DNA from: Achromobacter pestifer
GTDB lineage: Bacteria > Pseudomonadota > Gammaproteobacteria > Burkholderiales > Burkholderiaceae_B
DNA length: 64,000 nt
NCBI RefSeq assembly: GCF_013267355.1
Contig: NZ_CP053985.1
Coordinates: forward strand, 3,038,001 to 3,102,000
Direction of reading: 5' to 3'
In this document: positions 31,308 through 39,485 of the stretch, in pieces
Layout: the number at the start of each line of letters is the position of its first letter
Position numbering within the stretch: the stretch's first letter is position 1
Notes under the pieces: model-generated
The model's input: the letters and a program-made list of their open reading frames with translations, nothing else
What the model was told of the DNA's origin: nothing
Databases searched by the model: none
Program-made: the position numbers and the translations under genes

Positions 31308-31550
31308 ATGACAACTTTGACCGGGCAGGGAAGATCTTCGCCCGCTGCCGGGAAGATGAAAATTGCAGGTGCGGGCAGAATTCGAGTTATCGATAATCAA
31401 TCTGGCCACTAGCGGCCCACAGCTTCGGATGCGACGAGATTCCCGGATATCTTTCGAGGGGCGGGATTGAACGTTAAAAATACAAGATTCCAAGCATGGG
31501 AAGTTTCGGTCGATGGCGATAATATATTATCAGTGGATATCCCATGGTAA
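31308..31550 (+). pseudogene. Polymorphic-toxin tail remnant 1 (SGHY motif, nonsense)
   Basis: In one frame the sequence reads AAGKMKIAGAGRIRVIDN-QSGH, then a TAG (31410-31412), then RPTASDATRFPDIF...LSVDIPW and TAA. With a tyrosine codon in place of TAG the motif becomes SGHYRPT, familiar from C-terminal domains of secreted polymorphic toxins. So this is a toxin C terminus broken by a nonsense mutation; the N-terminal part is missing or frameshifted before 31308. The intact gene at 31566 is placed like its immunity gene. Confidence 0.55.
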
Positions 31551-31565
31551 GTGAGGTCTGAAGCG

Positions 31566-32132
31566 ATGAAAAATCTTGATGCCTTGCGGGAGATTTTGGG
31601 TTTTATATATGACGGATTTGGGTCCTCGGAGGATTACGGGGTTGCATATTTTTCAAGATATAAATCTGAATTGAAGAAATATGAGCCGAAGGAAGTAATT
31701 TCTCTTCAAATTAAGACCTATTCGCATGATTACGTATTGGAGTTTCTCATGGGGGCTCCGTATGTGTGGGAAGAATTCTCGTCGCGCGATTGGATAGACT
31801 TGATGCGCCATCTTTCTCCCAGACCGGACCCCTCTCGAAATATTGAACCGATGGCTGCGTATTGCGACATAGTTTTTTTAAATCGCTATTTGGGCATTGA
31901 TGCGTTCTCTTTTTTTATGAACGACAACAAGGTTCCTGCTCTGGATAAGTGCCACGTCGAGAGTTATTTCTTGATATATAAAGATCTTCTTGAAATAAAT
32001 GAGCTTGATGCCGAAGATATGGATGGAATTTACTTGATTGGCTATGAGACGCTGACGCGGGCGAGAGACGAAGTTTTGAAGGAAGGTATTTTTGCGTGGA
32101 ATAATCCCGTGTCGAAAACCGACCTTCATTAA
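31566..32132 (+). CDS. Immunity-type protein (188 aa), unrecognised family
   Basis: AT-rich, intact 188-codon frame starting MKNLDALREILGF with GAGG about 9 bases upstream; the ATG at 31566 was chosen for this site. The protein is acidic, soluble and rich in aromatic residues (FYDGFGSSEDYG, YVWEEFSSRDWIDLMRHL), the usual look of contact-toxin immunity proteins. It begins 15 bases after the stop of toxin remnant 1. No domain name can be given with confidence. The IS3 element lies 62 bases downstream. Confidence 0.6.
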   Translation: MKNLDALREILGFIYDGFGSSEDYGVAYFSRYKSELKKYEPKEVISLQIKTYSHDYVLEFLMGAPYVWEEFSSRDWIDLMRHLSPRPDPSRNIEPMAAYCDIVFLNRYLGIDAFSFFMNDNKVPALDKCHVESYFLIYKDLLEINELDAEDMDGIYLIGYETLTRARDEVLKEGIFAWNNPVSKTDLH

Positions 32133-32258
32133 TTTAAGTTCATTGATTGCCTTTAGGGTTTAAAGTGGCGATCTCGAACCGGGGGGCGGGCAACGGTAAT
32201 CCCCCCATAGAAGCGTCGCATCCAGAAGTAGAATTTTCTCGTTGAGGAGTTCTACAGC

Positions 32259-32525
32259 ATGAAGAAGTCGAGATTTACAGACAGCCAGATCATCGAAGCG
32301 ATCAAACGGGCCGAGGCAGGCTTGGCAGTGCCCGAGCTGTGCCGCGAGCTGGGAATCAGTTCGGCAACGTTCTACAAATGGCGGGCCAAGTTCGGCGGCA
32401 TGGATGTGTCGATGATGTCGCGGATGAAGGAGCTCGAGGCCGAGAACGCCCGGCTTCGCAAGATGTATGTCGAGGAGAAGCTCAAAGCCGAGCTTCGAGC
32501 GGAGGCACTCGAAAAAAAGTGGTGA
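32259..32525 (+). CDS. IS3-family transposase OrfA
   Basis: 88 residues with the OrfA helix-turn-helix ([17 protein letters not shown] ... [17 protein letters not shown]) and a C-terminal leucine-zipper-like helix ([20 protein letters not shown]). IS407-like subgroup by sequence style. Normal termination is at TGA 32523-32525; a fraction of ribosomes should shift -1 at the A-AAA-AAG just before it to make the OrfAB transposase. Confidence 0.93.
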   Translation: MKKSRFTDSQIIEAIKRAEAGLAVPELCRELGISSATFYKWRAKFGGMDVSMMSRMKELEAENARLRKMYVEEKLKAELRAEALEKKW

Positions 32526-32551
32526 GGCCATCTCGCCGACGCGAGATGGCC
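32513..32551 (+). other. Programmed -1 frameshift signal
   Basis: The heptamer A-AAA-AAG at 32513-32519 is in the OrfA frame and is followed after 6 bases by a perfect 10-bp stem, GGCCATCTCG (32526-32535) with CGAGATGGCC (32542-32551). This is the textbook layout for -1 frameshifting and joins OrfA to OrfB in frame (reading [10 protein letters not shown] after the slip). Confidence 0.85.
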
Positions 32552-33346
32552 CAGCACATGGTGCGCGAGCGTGGGATTTCAGTGCGCCTGGCCTGCGAAG
32601 CGGTTGGCATCAGCCAGACCTGCTACCGGTACGTCTGCAAACGCAGCACCGAGAATGATGAGATTGCAGACTGGCTGATGCGTCTTACAGACAACCACCG
32701 CAGTTGGGGGTTCGGGCTGTGCTACCTGTATCTGCGCAACGTCAAAGGCTACTCGTGGAATCACAAGCGGATCTACCGTATCTATCGGGATCTGGAGCTG
32801 AATCTTCGTATCAAGCCGCGCAAGCGCCTGGTGCGCCAAGCGCCCGAGCCGCTGACTGTGCCAAACCAGCTCAACCATGTATGGTCGATGGACTTCATGC
32901 ACGATCAGTTGGCCGATGGCCGAAGCATCCGATTGTTCAACGTAATCGATGACTTCAATCGAGAGGCCCTGGGCATCGAAATCGACTTCTCGCTGCCGTT
33001 CGAGCGCGTGATCCGATCCTTGAAGCAGATTATCGGTTGGCGGGGCAAACCGCTGGCGATACGCTGCGACAACGGACCGGAATATCTAAGCGCCGCTATT
33101 ACCGAGTGGGCTGGGCAATGGGGTATCAAGCTCGAATACATCCAGCCGGGCAAGCCACAGCAAAATGCCTATGTCGAGCGATTCAACAGGACCGTGCGCT
33201 ACGAGTGGCTATCTCAGTACCACTGGGAAGACCTGGATCACGTGCAGCGCGCCGCGACCGAATGGATGTGGTCCTACAATCACGAACGCCCGAATATGGC
33301 ACTGGGCGGCTTCACCCCCAAACAGCGGCTAGCCATGGCCGCATAG
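32519..33346 (+). CDS. IS3-family transposase OrfB (frameshift product)
   Basis: The rve integrase part of the OrfAB transposase, about 275 residues after the slip site. The DDE triad is visible: [16 protein letters not shown], and [12 protein letters not shown]. An HTH_21-type N-terminal region precedes it ([19 protein letters not shown]). No independent start is needed if it is made by -1 frameshifting. The reading frame is intact in this copy, unlike copy 2. Confidence 0.92.
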   Translation: MVRPSRRREMAQHMVRERGISVRLACEAVGISQTCYRYVCKRSTENDEIADWLMRLTDNHRSWGFGLCYLYLRNVKGYSWNHKRIYRIYRDLELNLRIKPRKRLVRQAPEPLTVPNQLNHVWSMDFMHDQLADGRSIRLFNVIDDFNREALGIEIDFSLPFERVIRSLKQIIGWRGKPLAIRCDNGPEYLSAAITEWAGQWGIKLEYIQPGKPQQNAYVERFNRTVRYEWLSQYHWEDLDHVQRAATEWMWSYNHERPNMALGGFTPKQRLAMAA

Positions 33347-33389
33347 CGTTCCTACTTCTGGCAATCGCTAAGAATGGGGGGATTACCCC

Positions 33390-33722
33390 GTCACCCGAGC
33401 TCTTATAGAGCAGATGCGTCAGCTTCCCGCTCAACTGAGGAAAAGCCTGACATGGGACCGCGGGGTTGAATTGTCAGCACACAGACGCTTTAGTATGGAT
33501 ACCCATATGGCCGTTTACTTCTGCGATCCGGGCTGCCCTTGGCAACGGGACACCAACGAAAATACGAACGGCCTGTTACGCCAGTACTTCCCAAAAAGAA
33601 CAAGCTTGGCAAGTTATACGCCGCGTGACCTCGACGCAGTCGGCGCCAAGCTAAACGCCCGTCCCAGAAAGACGCTGGGCTTCAAGACTCCAGCTGAAGC
33701 GTTGGACGAAATATTGCACTGA
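33390..33722 (+). pseudogene. IS30-family transposase, 3' fragment
   Basis: The last ~110 codons of an IS30-type DDE transposase: LTWDRGVELSAH, VYFCDPGCPWQRDTNENTNG, LLRQYFPKRTSL and RPRKTLGFKTPAEAL are all family signatures. The catalytic DDE N-terminal two thirds are absent and the fragment starts at the right end of IS3 copy 1, so it was truncated there. Stop at 33720-33722. Confidence 0.88.
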
Positions 33723-33887
33723 CCGCCTGAATCCACTGCAACGCGTCTATGGGAGGATTACCGTCGACCGGATCTCGGTCGTGATTTGGTTGTTCGTTCA
33801 ACGTAGTCTGGCACGCTAAACTTTCATTTTCTCCAATAAATCAAAGCGCCTTTCTCACCGCCTAAGGGCGAAAAAGTCGATAAAAAA

Positions 33888-34271
33888 TCACATCATATTA
33901 TTAATTTTTCCTCGAATAAAAATCTGAAATTTTGATGCGATCACGTCTATCTCCATATCAGAGGGATTAATTTCTACAACACTCCAATCGGACACTCTGA
34001 ATCCAGAGTTGTAACCCGAAAAATCATCACCAAAAATTAGAATCCTTCCCCAGTCTGGAGGCAATTTTCCATATATCTCTTCAGAGGGGATCAACCCATC
34101 GTACAACATGAATCTCGCATCCCCTAGCTCTCCAGCCCCTACATCCGTGATGAAATCCACATAATCCTGAGGAATTTTATCTTGCGTCGGAACAATGGGT
34201 CGCATTTTTCTCAACTTATCAAATGGAGTGCCACTTCCCTTCAAACTCAAGAGATCGTCATATGTACCCAT
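33888..34271 (-). CDS. SMI1/KNR4 (SUKH)-type immunity protein
   Basis: 127 residues resembling the SUKH superfamily of immunity proteins: the IPQDYVDFITDVGAGEL motif near residue 34, then LIPSEEIY, ILIFGDDFSGYNSGFRVSDWSVVEIN and an acidic C-terminal part. Intact and AT-rich. Its ATG directly abuts the TAA of the gene upstream on the same strand (34272-34274), the arrangement expected of an immunity gene behind its toxin. One of only two island elements on the minus strand. Confidence 0.75.
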   Translation of the reverse strand: MGTYDDLLSLKGSGTPFDKLRKMRPIVPTQDKIPQDYVDFITDVGAGELGDARFMLYDGLIPSEEIYGKLPPDWGRILIFGDDFSGYNSGFRVSDWSVVEINPSDMEIDVIASKFQIFIRGKINNMM

Positions 34272-34717
34272 TTATTCTTCCTCTACCATTTTTGAAAAAT
34301 TGCTTCTCTGGGCTACCCGACCGATGGATACCCCCCCAGACTCAGTTCAAACGCAACCCCTCCCAATTCCTCCAGGTTGCCTCGATAGACAGCTCTAAGC
34401 GGGCGTGCAATAACGCCATCGACTATCCCAATGCCCAGTTTTGAGGTAGCAAGGGCCAAGCCCTTGTCGGCAACTTGTCTGCCAAAATTACTCTGAGAAC
34501 TTACGTTGTAACTCGGGTCCCCGGCCCAATCGTGCAATTTACCGACGAAATACCTTGTAGCGTCTGCCGAGACATAGCCGATTTGCTGCACAGCGCCAAC
34601 AATGGTCTTTGACGTCTCTTTCGCCGTGTTACCCACTCCGGACAGGAAACGACCGGCTTTATTGAATGTAAGGAACGCTTCCAGCCGCCCCATCTCGCAG
34701 CCCAGGAGGGCGTGCAA
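34272..34717 (-). pseudogene. Toxin-type gene fragment upstream of SUKH immunity
   Basis: Open from 34717 (no proper start seen) reading KAGRFLSGVGNTAKETSKTI ... YVSADATRYFVGKLHDWAGD ... IGIVDGVIARP ... LSLGG, then a stop at 34313. Shifting frame in the run of seven G/C bases at 34331-34337 instead gives VSIGRVAQRSNFSKMVEEE and a TAA touching the immunity ATG, so a one-base slip in this run is likely. The N-terminal part is missing. No catalytic domain is recognisable; a 100-base piece (34484-34583) is duplicated at 36365-36464. Confidence 0.5.
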
Positions 34718-34823
34718 GGTCAGGGGAAGTACGGCGGTTCGCTGGATGAGATGGCGTTCAACGACATCGGGTCCTTTAAGATGCTCGCATCCTCAAGATA
34801 TCAAGAAATAAGGGCCTTCAGAA

Positions 34824-35102
34824 ATGTCAGTTTCATTGGTGGTAAGAGATATGTTTCTGTTGTCCAGTGGTATGACTGTTCTTGCATGCAAAAAATCGGG
34901 AGCTTTGAGCGACTGCTTTGGGATGCGGGCGATAATTTATGTCGCTGCAAAGGAAAGGCAGAAAATTGAAAAAGTGCGAGAACATATTCTTATTAATAGA
35001 AGTAAAAATGAGAATATTCTTGCGCTGGAGACTGACGATTTCGTTCGCCTAACTCAGGAAGAGGTTCGGAGTGGGACCGTTTGTATAGTATTTGAAAATT
35101 GA
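34824..35102 (+). CDS. Possible small island protein, frames degraded
   Basis: A 92-codon frame with a hydrophobic, Cys-containing start (FLLSSGMTVLACKKS) and a charged AT-rich end (REHILINRSKNENILALETDDF ... VCIVFEN). An overlapping frame from 34712 reads KYGGSLDEMAFNDIGS, so the region may be one gene with a frameshift. I do not recognise either part. Between 35103 and 35249 there is only AT-rich sequence with a possible 28-codon frame. Confidence 0.3.
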   Translation: MSVSLVVRDMFLLSSGMTVLACKKSGALSDCFGMRAIIYVAAKERQKIEKVREHILINRSKNENILALETDDFVRLTQEEVRSGTVCIVFEN

Positions 35103-35249
35103 AAGTGAAGATTCTTGCGTAAATTTCAAATTATTGGGGGTATTTATGGGTCATATGTTATATGTCGTAGATGCGTACAGTCCAATTTTTTTGGAAAATA
35201 AAAAAACTCGTTCAAACCATTTCAATTGTAAATAAATAGACCTGTGAGA

Positions 35250-35576
35250 ATGATGATGGAATCGCTTGTGAAGCGCCAGGCGCCAATTGATTTTGAATTG
35301 GCGAATGCACTGATTGTGGCCACACCAGAATCTTGGCGTGTGGCGGAAATGGTGGTGGAACGAGATGATGACGCTTCCCATGAAAGAATGAGCATTTCCA
35401 TCTTGAGTCCCGAGGGATATCGGGATCTCGTTGGCCCGACAGAGGAAATTCATGCTGGACTCTACAAGCTCTCTAACTTGTATAGAGAATATGGGAGGAT
35501 GTGGAGTTCTGTCACGTATCGGCTGGAGCAGGCGTCAGACGGCAATTGGAAATATAGCGTCAGATTTACGTATTAA
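35250..35576 (+). CDS. YezG/DUF600-like immunity protein
   Basis: 108 residues. The pattern ELANALIVATPESWRVAEM, ...SPEGYRDLV..., and a C-terminal LYREYGRMWSSVTYRLEQAS followed by a Tyr-ended strand resembles YezG-family immunity proteins of polymorphic toxins. Start uncertain: ATG 35250, or GTG 35244. Intact frame. Its cognate toxin tail is not evident directly upstream. Confidence 0.5.
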   Translation: MMMESLVKRQAPIDFELANALIVATPESWRVAEMVVERDDDASHERMSISILSPEGYRDLVGPTEEIHAGLYKLSNLYREYGRMWSSVTYRLEQASDGNWKYSVRFTY

Positions 35577-35652
35577 GGCTAATGCCCCCGGGGGGGGGAG
35601 GGTGAGTAAGTCAGCGAGACCGCTCGACCGCATATCAGCAGAGTTTTTTTAG

Positions 35653-35886
35653 CGATTCCTCAAGATTGCTTATTGCGCAAGATCAAGTTTCGGAAATTCG
35701 GCGTGCGCAGTTGATCTACTCCAGAACCAAATTTCGTCGGTCAGAATGGAAGCGCACGATAATATAGTTAATATTATTACTGAAGCGGTGTCGAATGGGT
35801 TTGGCTTGGGCTGTGTTGAGAGAGCGAAGATTGTTGTCGTATTTAAAAATGGGCGAATTTTGACGCAATATCCTTTGCTGAGGTGA
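35653..35886 (+). pseudogene. Toxin tail remnant (ends GRILTQYP)
   Basis: A frame open from 35653, without a start, ends ...GCVERAKIVVVFKNGRILTQYPLLR and TGA at 35884-35886. The last strand-like segment (VVVF-NGRILTQYP) resembles the end of barnase/ColE5/RelE-like nuclease toxins. The TGA overlaps the GTG start of the next gene (GTGA), as in coupled toxin-immunity pairs. The N-terminal portion is gone. Confidence 0.5.
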
Positions 35887-36311
35887 ATGGGGTGAAGGTT
35901 GTTAATCCATACTTAATTGAAATTCTCCTCGAGCCGTTTCTTTTTCTCGATGATGATGAGAAAAATGAGCTGAGTATTATTGGTCCTGATTCTGAGGGGG
36001 AAATTAGAAAAGTCTTTAAGAATTTGATAGTTCCGTATTTTTCATCTATTGATGAAAAAAATAGGGAAGACATAAAAATGTCATTTGGTTTTTATTTGGA
36101 AAATAACAAGGAAGCGCTCGTGGGTATGTTGGGCTCATCCCATTGTCCACTGCCAGATCTCGATCCTCCGGTAAGGGTTTTTGAAATTTTATGGGATGAA
36201 TTGTTTGAAAAAGAAGTCAGAAATGGTTATCAGATTGAGAATTTCTCTGTGAATAGTGATTTTGCTGCGCCTAATTCAATTAGGCGTGGTTGGTTGCGGA
36301 TTTCACATTAA
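35883..36311 (+). CDS. Immunity-type protein (142 aa)
   Basis: Intact AT-rich gene starting at GTG 35883, inside the stop of the toxin tail. The product is acidic (LFLDDDEKNELSIIGPDSEGE, SSIDEKNREDIKMSFGFYLEN) with no recognised domain. The stop codon lies within a repeat (ATTAAACGTGTCTGGC) related to that at the end of the immunity gene at 37400, indicating cassette shuffling. Confidence 0.6.
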   Translation: MNGVKVVNPYLIEILLEPFLFLDDDEKNELSIIGPDSEGEIRKVFKNLIVPYFSSIDEKNREDIKMSFGFYLENNKEALVGMLGSSHCPLPDLDPPVRVFEILWDELFEKEVRNGYQIENFSVNSDFAAPNSIRRGWLRISH

Positions 36312-36335
36312 ACGTGTCTGGCTGCGTTTAACGAA

Positions 36336-36356
36336 ATTTAACGTGTCAGACTACGT
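36336..36356 (+). repeat. 21-bp cassette-end direct repeat, copy a
   Basis: ATTTAACGTG followed by TCAGACTACGT; identical to 37771-37791. A diverged third version overlaps the stop of the 142-residue immunity gene (36308-36328), and a partial one (ATTTAACGTTTCGGG) follows the immunity gene ending at 37204. Confidence 0.8.
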
Positions 36357-36364
36357 GTAATTCT

Positions 36365-36604
36365 AAAATTACTCTGTGGACTTACGTTGTAACTCGGGTC
36401 CGCGGCCCAATCGTGCAATTTACCGACGAAATACCCCGTGGCGTCTGCCGAGACATAGCCGATTGGGCGCACGTGCGCCGGCCGACGCTTTGCGGCAGTT
36501 GCTCTCAATGCGGGCGTCGAGGGCTCTGACGTTGGCGTTCGCGGCGAGTTTGTTGATTGCCTTCAGGGCTTAACGCGATGATCCCGAACCGGGTGTTGGG
36601 CAAC
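36365..36604 (+). repeat. Mosaic of three duplicated island fragments
   Basis: 36365-36464 repeats 34484-34583 (part of the minus-strand toxin fragment), 36465-36557 repeats 30970-31062 (unrecognised fragment), and 36553-36604 repeats 32143-32194 (sequence left of IS3 copy 1). The joints are abrupt, at 36464/36465 and about 36553. No functional gene lies here; the pieces record recombination between cassettes. Confidence 0.75.
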
Positions 36605-36752
36605 CACAATGACTACAAGTCCTTCAGGCGTTACAACCCGGCCAAGCTGATTGGAGACACGCAACGGACGATGCCGCATCGCTAGCTCTTTAAGGAAAGA
36701 TCCTGCACTATGGAAGTTCATCGCGATTGATGACGCCTATCGGGGTTGGTGA
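36578..36752 (+). pseudogene. Toxin tail remnant (frameshifted, ends DDAYRGW)
   Basis: From 36578 one frame reads MIPNRVLGNHNDYKSFRRYN, PAKLIGDTQRTMPHR then stops; the neighbouring frame from about 36690 reads KDPALWKFIAIDDAYRGW and TGA (36750-36752). Together they look like one toxin C terminus with a frameshift near 36685. The TGA overlaps the ATG of the next gene by one base. Confidence 0.55.
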
Positions 36753-37204
36753 TGATACTGAAGAGATTTACTAGTAATAGTTATATCTATGTGGATGAAA
36801 TGGATGGGGGGTTTCGGGAAAGCGCCTCATGGGCTGAGGGTCTGGCCCTGTCCGGGGAAGGAGACTTTGTAGGCGGAAACCTAGTTGCCTTGTATGTGAG
36901 CGATGCAAAGCTTCTTCTTCGGGTGTCGGATAAGGTGATAAACCTGCAAGGCCCAGTTTTGGAGCTGAAATATAAGCATCTTGACGGAGGCGTAACACGG
37001 TTTTCCGCTGCCGATGCGGATTTTAAAGTTGAGATACCTTATGAATCTTGGTGGCGAAACTTTCCGCTCGCTTCTCCTGCTTACGGGATGCCTGGGGACG
37101 AAGAGCTGGATTTTTGCGCATTTGTTGTTTATATAGTGAACTCGGAGGTGGCGAGGGGGAACTATATGAAAGAGTATTCCTGGCTTTTTATCATCGATGA
37201 TTGA
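36752..37204 (+). CDS. Immunity-type protein (150 aa)
   Basis: Intact frame from ATG 36752 (TTG and GTG just before it are alternatives), MILKRFTSNSYIYVDEMDGG start, with a C-terminal EIPYESWWRNFPLASPAYG and VVYIVNSEVARGNYMKEYSW. Acidic and soluble. Family not recognised. Coupled to the preceding toxin tail through a TGATG overlap. Confidence 0.6.
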   Translation: MILKRFTSNSYIYVDEMDGGFRESASWAEGLALSGEGDFVGGNLVALYVSDAKLLLRVSDKVINLQGPVLELKYKHLDGGVTRFSAADADFKVEIPYESWWRNFPLASPAYGMPGDEELDFCAFVVYIVNSEVARGNYMKEYSWLFIIDD

Positions 37205-37256
37205 AAAATTGCCGCTGATGGGTGTCAAGAAATTTAACGTTTCGGGATAATTTTAA

Positions 37257-37403
37257 CGAGTTAATGATCAATCGGTTAAGAAAATCCATAGTGGCGATGC
37301 TTGGGTAAGCCCTGTGCCAGGTGATTCTCGGCTTGTTGGGTGTGTTCATCCGAATGAAAGTTCTTCCAGCGTTGGGCGGCTCCCGAGGATATGGAAATGG
37401 TGA
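37257..37403 (+). pseudogene. Toxin tail remnant (ends RIWKW)
   Basis: 48 open codons reading VKKIHSGDAWVSPVPGDSRL ... VGRLPRIWKW and TGA at 37401-37403. No start and no recognisable domain. The stop overlaps a GTG (GTGA), the same coupling seen at 35883. This is inferred from position and pattern only. Confidence 0.4.
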
Positions 37404-37776
37404 ATGTTCGCTACTTTAGAGCGTTGGGGGATAAGCCGAGTGCTCGTGTTCAGCCATCTCGTATTTTCTGGGAGGAAGAAAATTCGGATAATGCATTTTT
37501 TTATCTTGGGTTTGGTAAGGATCCTATGTTAGGGAAAATTCAGATCATATGGACGCCAAAAAGCTTGAAGCCATGGCCGACGAATATTTGTTCGGAGGTG
37601 GGCTTTTATTGTCAAATTTTTACATCGAAAAAACCCCTGTGGGGGAGGTAATTTGTTTTGTAAATGATAAGGGAAGACACTTTGATCTGCCAGTAAGTGA
37701 TCCCATATTGGCTGGTGCCGTAAAAGCTAGATTAAATGAGCTTGGAGTTAAGGTAGTAATTCATTCATCAATTTAA
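37400..37776 (+). pseudogene. Immunity-type gene with a frameshift
   Basis: From GTG 37400 the frame reads NVRYFRALGDKPSARVQPSR ... FYLGFGKDPMLGKIQII, then the meaningful sequence continues in another frame from about 37549 (DAKKLEAMADEYLFGGGLLL ... LNELGVKVVIHSSI) to TAA at 37774-37776. One indel near 37540 separates the halves. If the second frame is used alone it encodes 75 residues. The stop lies in the 21-bp cassette-end repeat. Confidence 0.5.
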
Positions 37777-37791
37777 CGTGTCAGACTACGT
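37771..37791 (+). repeat. 21-bp cassette-end direct repeat, copy b
   Basis: Identical to 36336-36356. Here it contains the stop codon of the preceding immunity-type gene. Confidence 0.8.
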
Positions 37792-37811
37792 TTGACGCGA
37801 CTGTGCTGAGG

Positions 37812-37847
37812 AAGCCCCGACCGGGTATTGGCATAGGGGCTTTTTTT
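37812..37847 (+). terminator. Probable terminator before IS copy 2
   Basis: AAGCCCC and GGGGCTT enclose a 17-base loop, followed by a run of T. It ends the preceding cassette. Confidence 0.6.
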
Positions 37848-37942
37848 CTGGCTGAGGGCCGGTGGCTTAACGTGGTGAGGTAATCCCCCCATAGAAGCGT
37901 CGCATCCAGAAGTAGAATTTTCTCGTTGAGGAGTTCTACAGC

Positions 37943-38209
37943 ATGAAGAAGTCGAGATTTACAGACAGCCAGATCATCGAAGCGATCAAGCGGGCCGAGG
38001 CAGGCTTGGCAGTGCCCGAGCTGTGCCGCGAGCTGGGAATCAGTTCGGCAACGTTCTACAAATGGCGGGCCAAGTTCGGCGGCATGGATGTGTCAATGAT
38101 GTCGCGGATGAAGGAGCTGGAGGCCGAGAACGCCCGGCTTCGCAAGATGTATGTCGAGGAGAAGCTCAAAGCTGAGCTTCGAGCGGAGGCACTCGAAAAA
38201 AAGTGGTGA
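37943..38209 (+). CDS. IS3-family transposase OrfA (copy 2)
   Basis: 88 residues, same protein as OrfA of copy 1, with the same helix-turn-helix and C-terminal helix. The slippery A-AAA-AAG and 10-bp stem are also kept just before and after its stop. Confidence 0.93.
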   Translation: MKKSRFTDSQIIEAIKRAEAGLAVPELCRELGISSATFYKWRAKFGGMDVSMMSRMKELEAENARLRKMYVEEKLKAELRAEALEKKW

Positions 38210-39029
38210 GGCCATCTCGCCGACGCGAGATGGCCCAACACATGGTGCGCGAGCGAGGAATTTCAGTGCGCCTGGCCTGCGAGGTGGTTGGCATCAGCCA
38301 GACCTGCTACCGGTACGTCTGCAAGCGCAGCATCGAGAACGATGAGATTGCAGACTGGCGATGCGGCTTACAGACAACCACCGCAGTTGGGGGTTCGGGC
38401 TGTGCTACCTGTATCTGCGCAACGTCAAAGGCTACTCGTGGAATCACAAGCGGATCTACCGTATCTATCGGGATCTGGAGCTGAATCTTCGTATCAAGCC
38501 GCGCAAGCGCCTGGTGCGTCAAGCGCCCGAGCCGCTGACCGTGCCAAACCAGCTCAACCATGTATGGTCGATGGACTTCATGCACGATCAGTTGGCCGAT
38601 GGCCGAAGCATCCGATTGTTCAACGTGATCGATGACTTCAATCGAGAGGCCCTGGGCATCGAAATCGACTTTTCGCTGCCGTCCGAGCGCGTGATCCGAT
38701 CCTTGAAGCAGATTATCGGTTGGCGGGGAAAACCGCTGGCGATACGCTGCGACAACGGACCGGAATATCTAAGCGCCGCTATTACCGAGTGGGCTGGGCA
38801 ATGGGGTATCAAGCTCGAATACATCCAGCCGGGCAAGCCGCAGCAAAATGCCTATGTCGAGCGATTCAACAGGACCGTGCGCTACGAGTGGCTATCTCAG
38901 TACCACTGGGAAGACCTGGATCACGTGCAGCGCGCCGCGACCGAATGGATGTGGTCCTACAATTACGAACGCCCGAATATGGCACTGGGCGGCTTCACCC
39001 CCAAACAGCGGCTAGCCATGGCCGCATAG
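38203..39029 (+). pseudogene. IS3-family transposase OrfB, frameshifted (copy 2)
   Basis: Near 38359 copy 2 reads GACTGGCGATGCGG where copy 1 has GACTGGCTGATGCG; the lost T shifts the frame, splitting OrfB into 38203-38484 and 38361-39029. The catalytic residues survive in the second part ([24 protein letters not shown]). This copy cannot make its own full transposase but might be mobilised by copy 1. Confidence 0.9.
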
Positions 39030-39070
39030 CGTTCCTACTTCTGGCAATCGCTAAGAATGGGGGGATTACC

Positions 39071-39485
39071 ATCGGGCGGATCCTCGCCAATTACGATTCT
39101 CGCAATTTGATGCGTCGCCCAATTTTATTGAAGCTGGCACCAAGCGCCAAATTGGAACGATTGATAGTCTGATGACAGACTTGAGGGCAGGAAAAATAAG
39201 CGCAGATGAGGTAGGTAGGCCGTTACAGATCGTGATGTATAACGGGAAGCCTTTTCCATCGACAATCGTCGTCTTGCCGCGTTTAATGCGGCATTTGTTC
39301 CAGATGTGCGTATCGAGGTGGTGAGTATTAAGGATCCGTCTGTTGCGAGTCGTTTTCTCGATCGTTTTGACCCGATCGCTGGAGAACGTGTGAGTATTGT
39401 GATTGTTCCAAAATCTAGTCGAGATGCTGTGCAACGACTACTTATGGAATATTGGATGATTAAAGGAGCCCAGCTTGGAAAATAA
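39071..39485 (+). pseudogene. Polymorphic-toxin C terminus (NRRL motif), frameshifted
   Basis: Directly after IS copy 2, one frame reads FSQFDASPNFIEAGTKRQIG ... ISADEVGRPLQIVMYNGKPF; after one missing T in the run at 39252-39255 the next frame continues SIDNRRLAAFNAAFVPDVRI ... FDPIAGERVSIVIVP ... MIKGAQLGK and TAA (39483-39485). The pattern of GKPFSIDNRRLAAFNAA is common in C-terminal domains of Rhs/CDI-type toxins. The 5' part was removed by the IS. It overlaps the following immunity gene by 11 bases. Confidence 0.75.

Larger units (their letters stand above)
32195..33387 (+). mobile_element. IS3-family insertion sequence, copy 1 (1193 bp)
   Basis: Ends GGTAATCCCCCCAT / ATGGGGGGATTACC as imperfect terminal inverted repeats (a second matching block AGAAGTAG lies inside both ends). 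It carries orfA and orfB with a -1 frameshift signal and appears functional. Flanks show no target duplication (AAC left, CCG right). Its left end cuts the island repeat block exactly after GGGCAAC, whose uninterrupted copy is at 36553-36604. Confidence 0.93.
37879..39070 (+). mobile_element. IS3-family insertion sequence, copy 2 (1192 bp)
   Basis: Same element and orientation as copy 1, nearly identical, with the same ends GGTAATCCCCCC / GGGGGGATTACC, but one base shorter. The missing base breaks orfB. Flanks TGA (left) and ATC (right) show no target duplication. Its right end cuts directly into toxin remnant 39071-39485. Confidence 0.93.
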
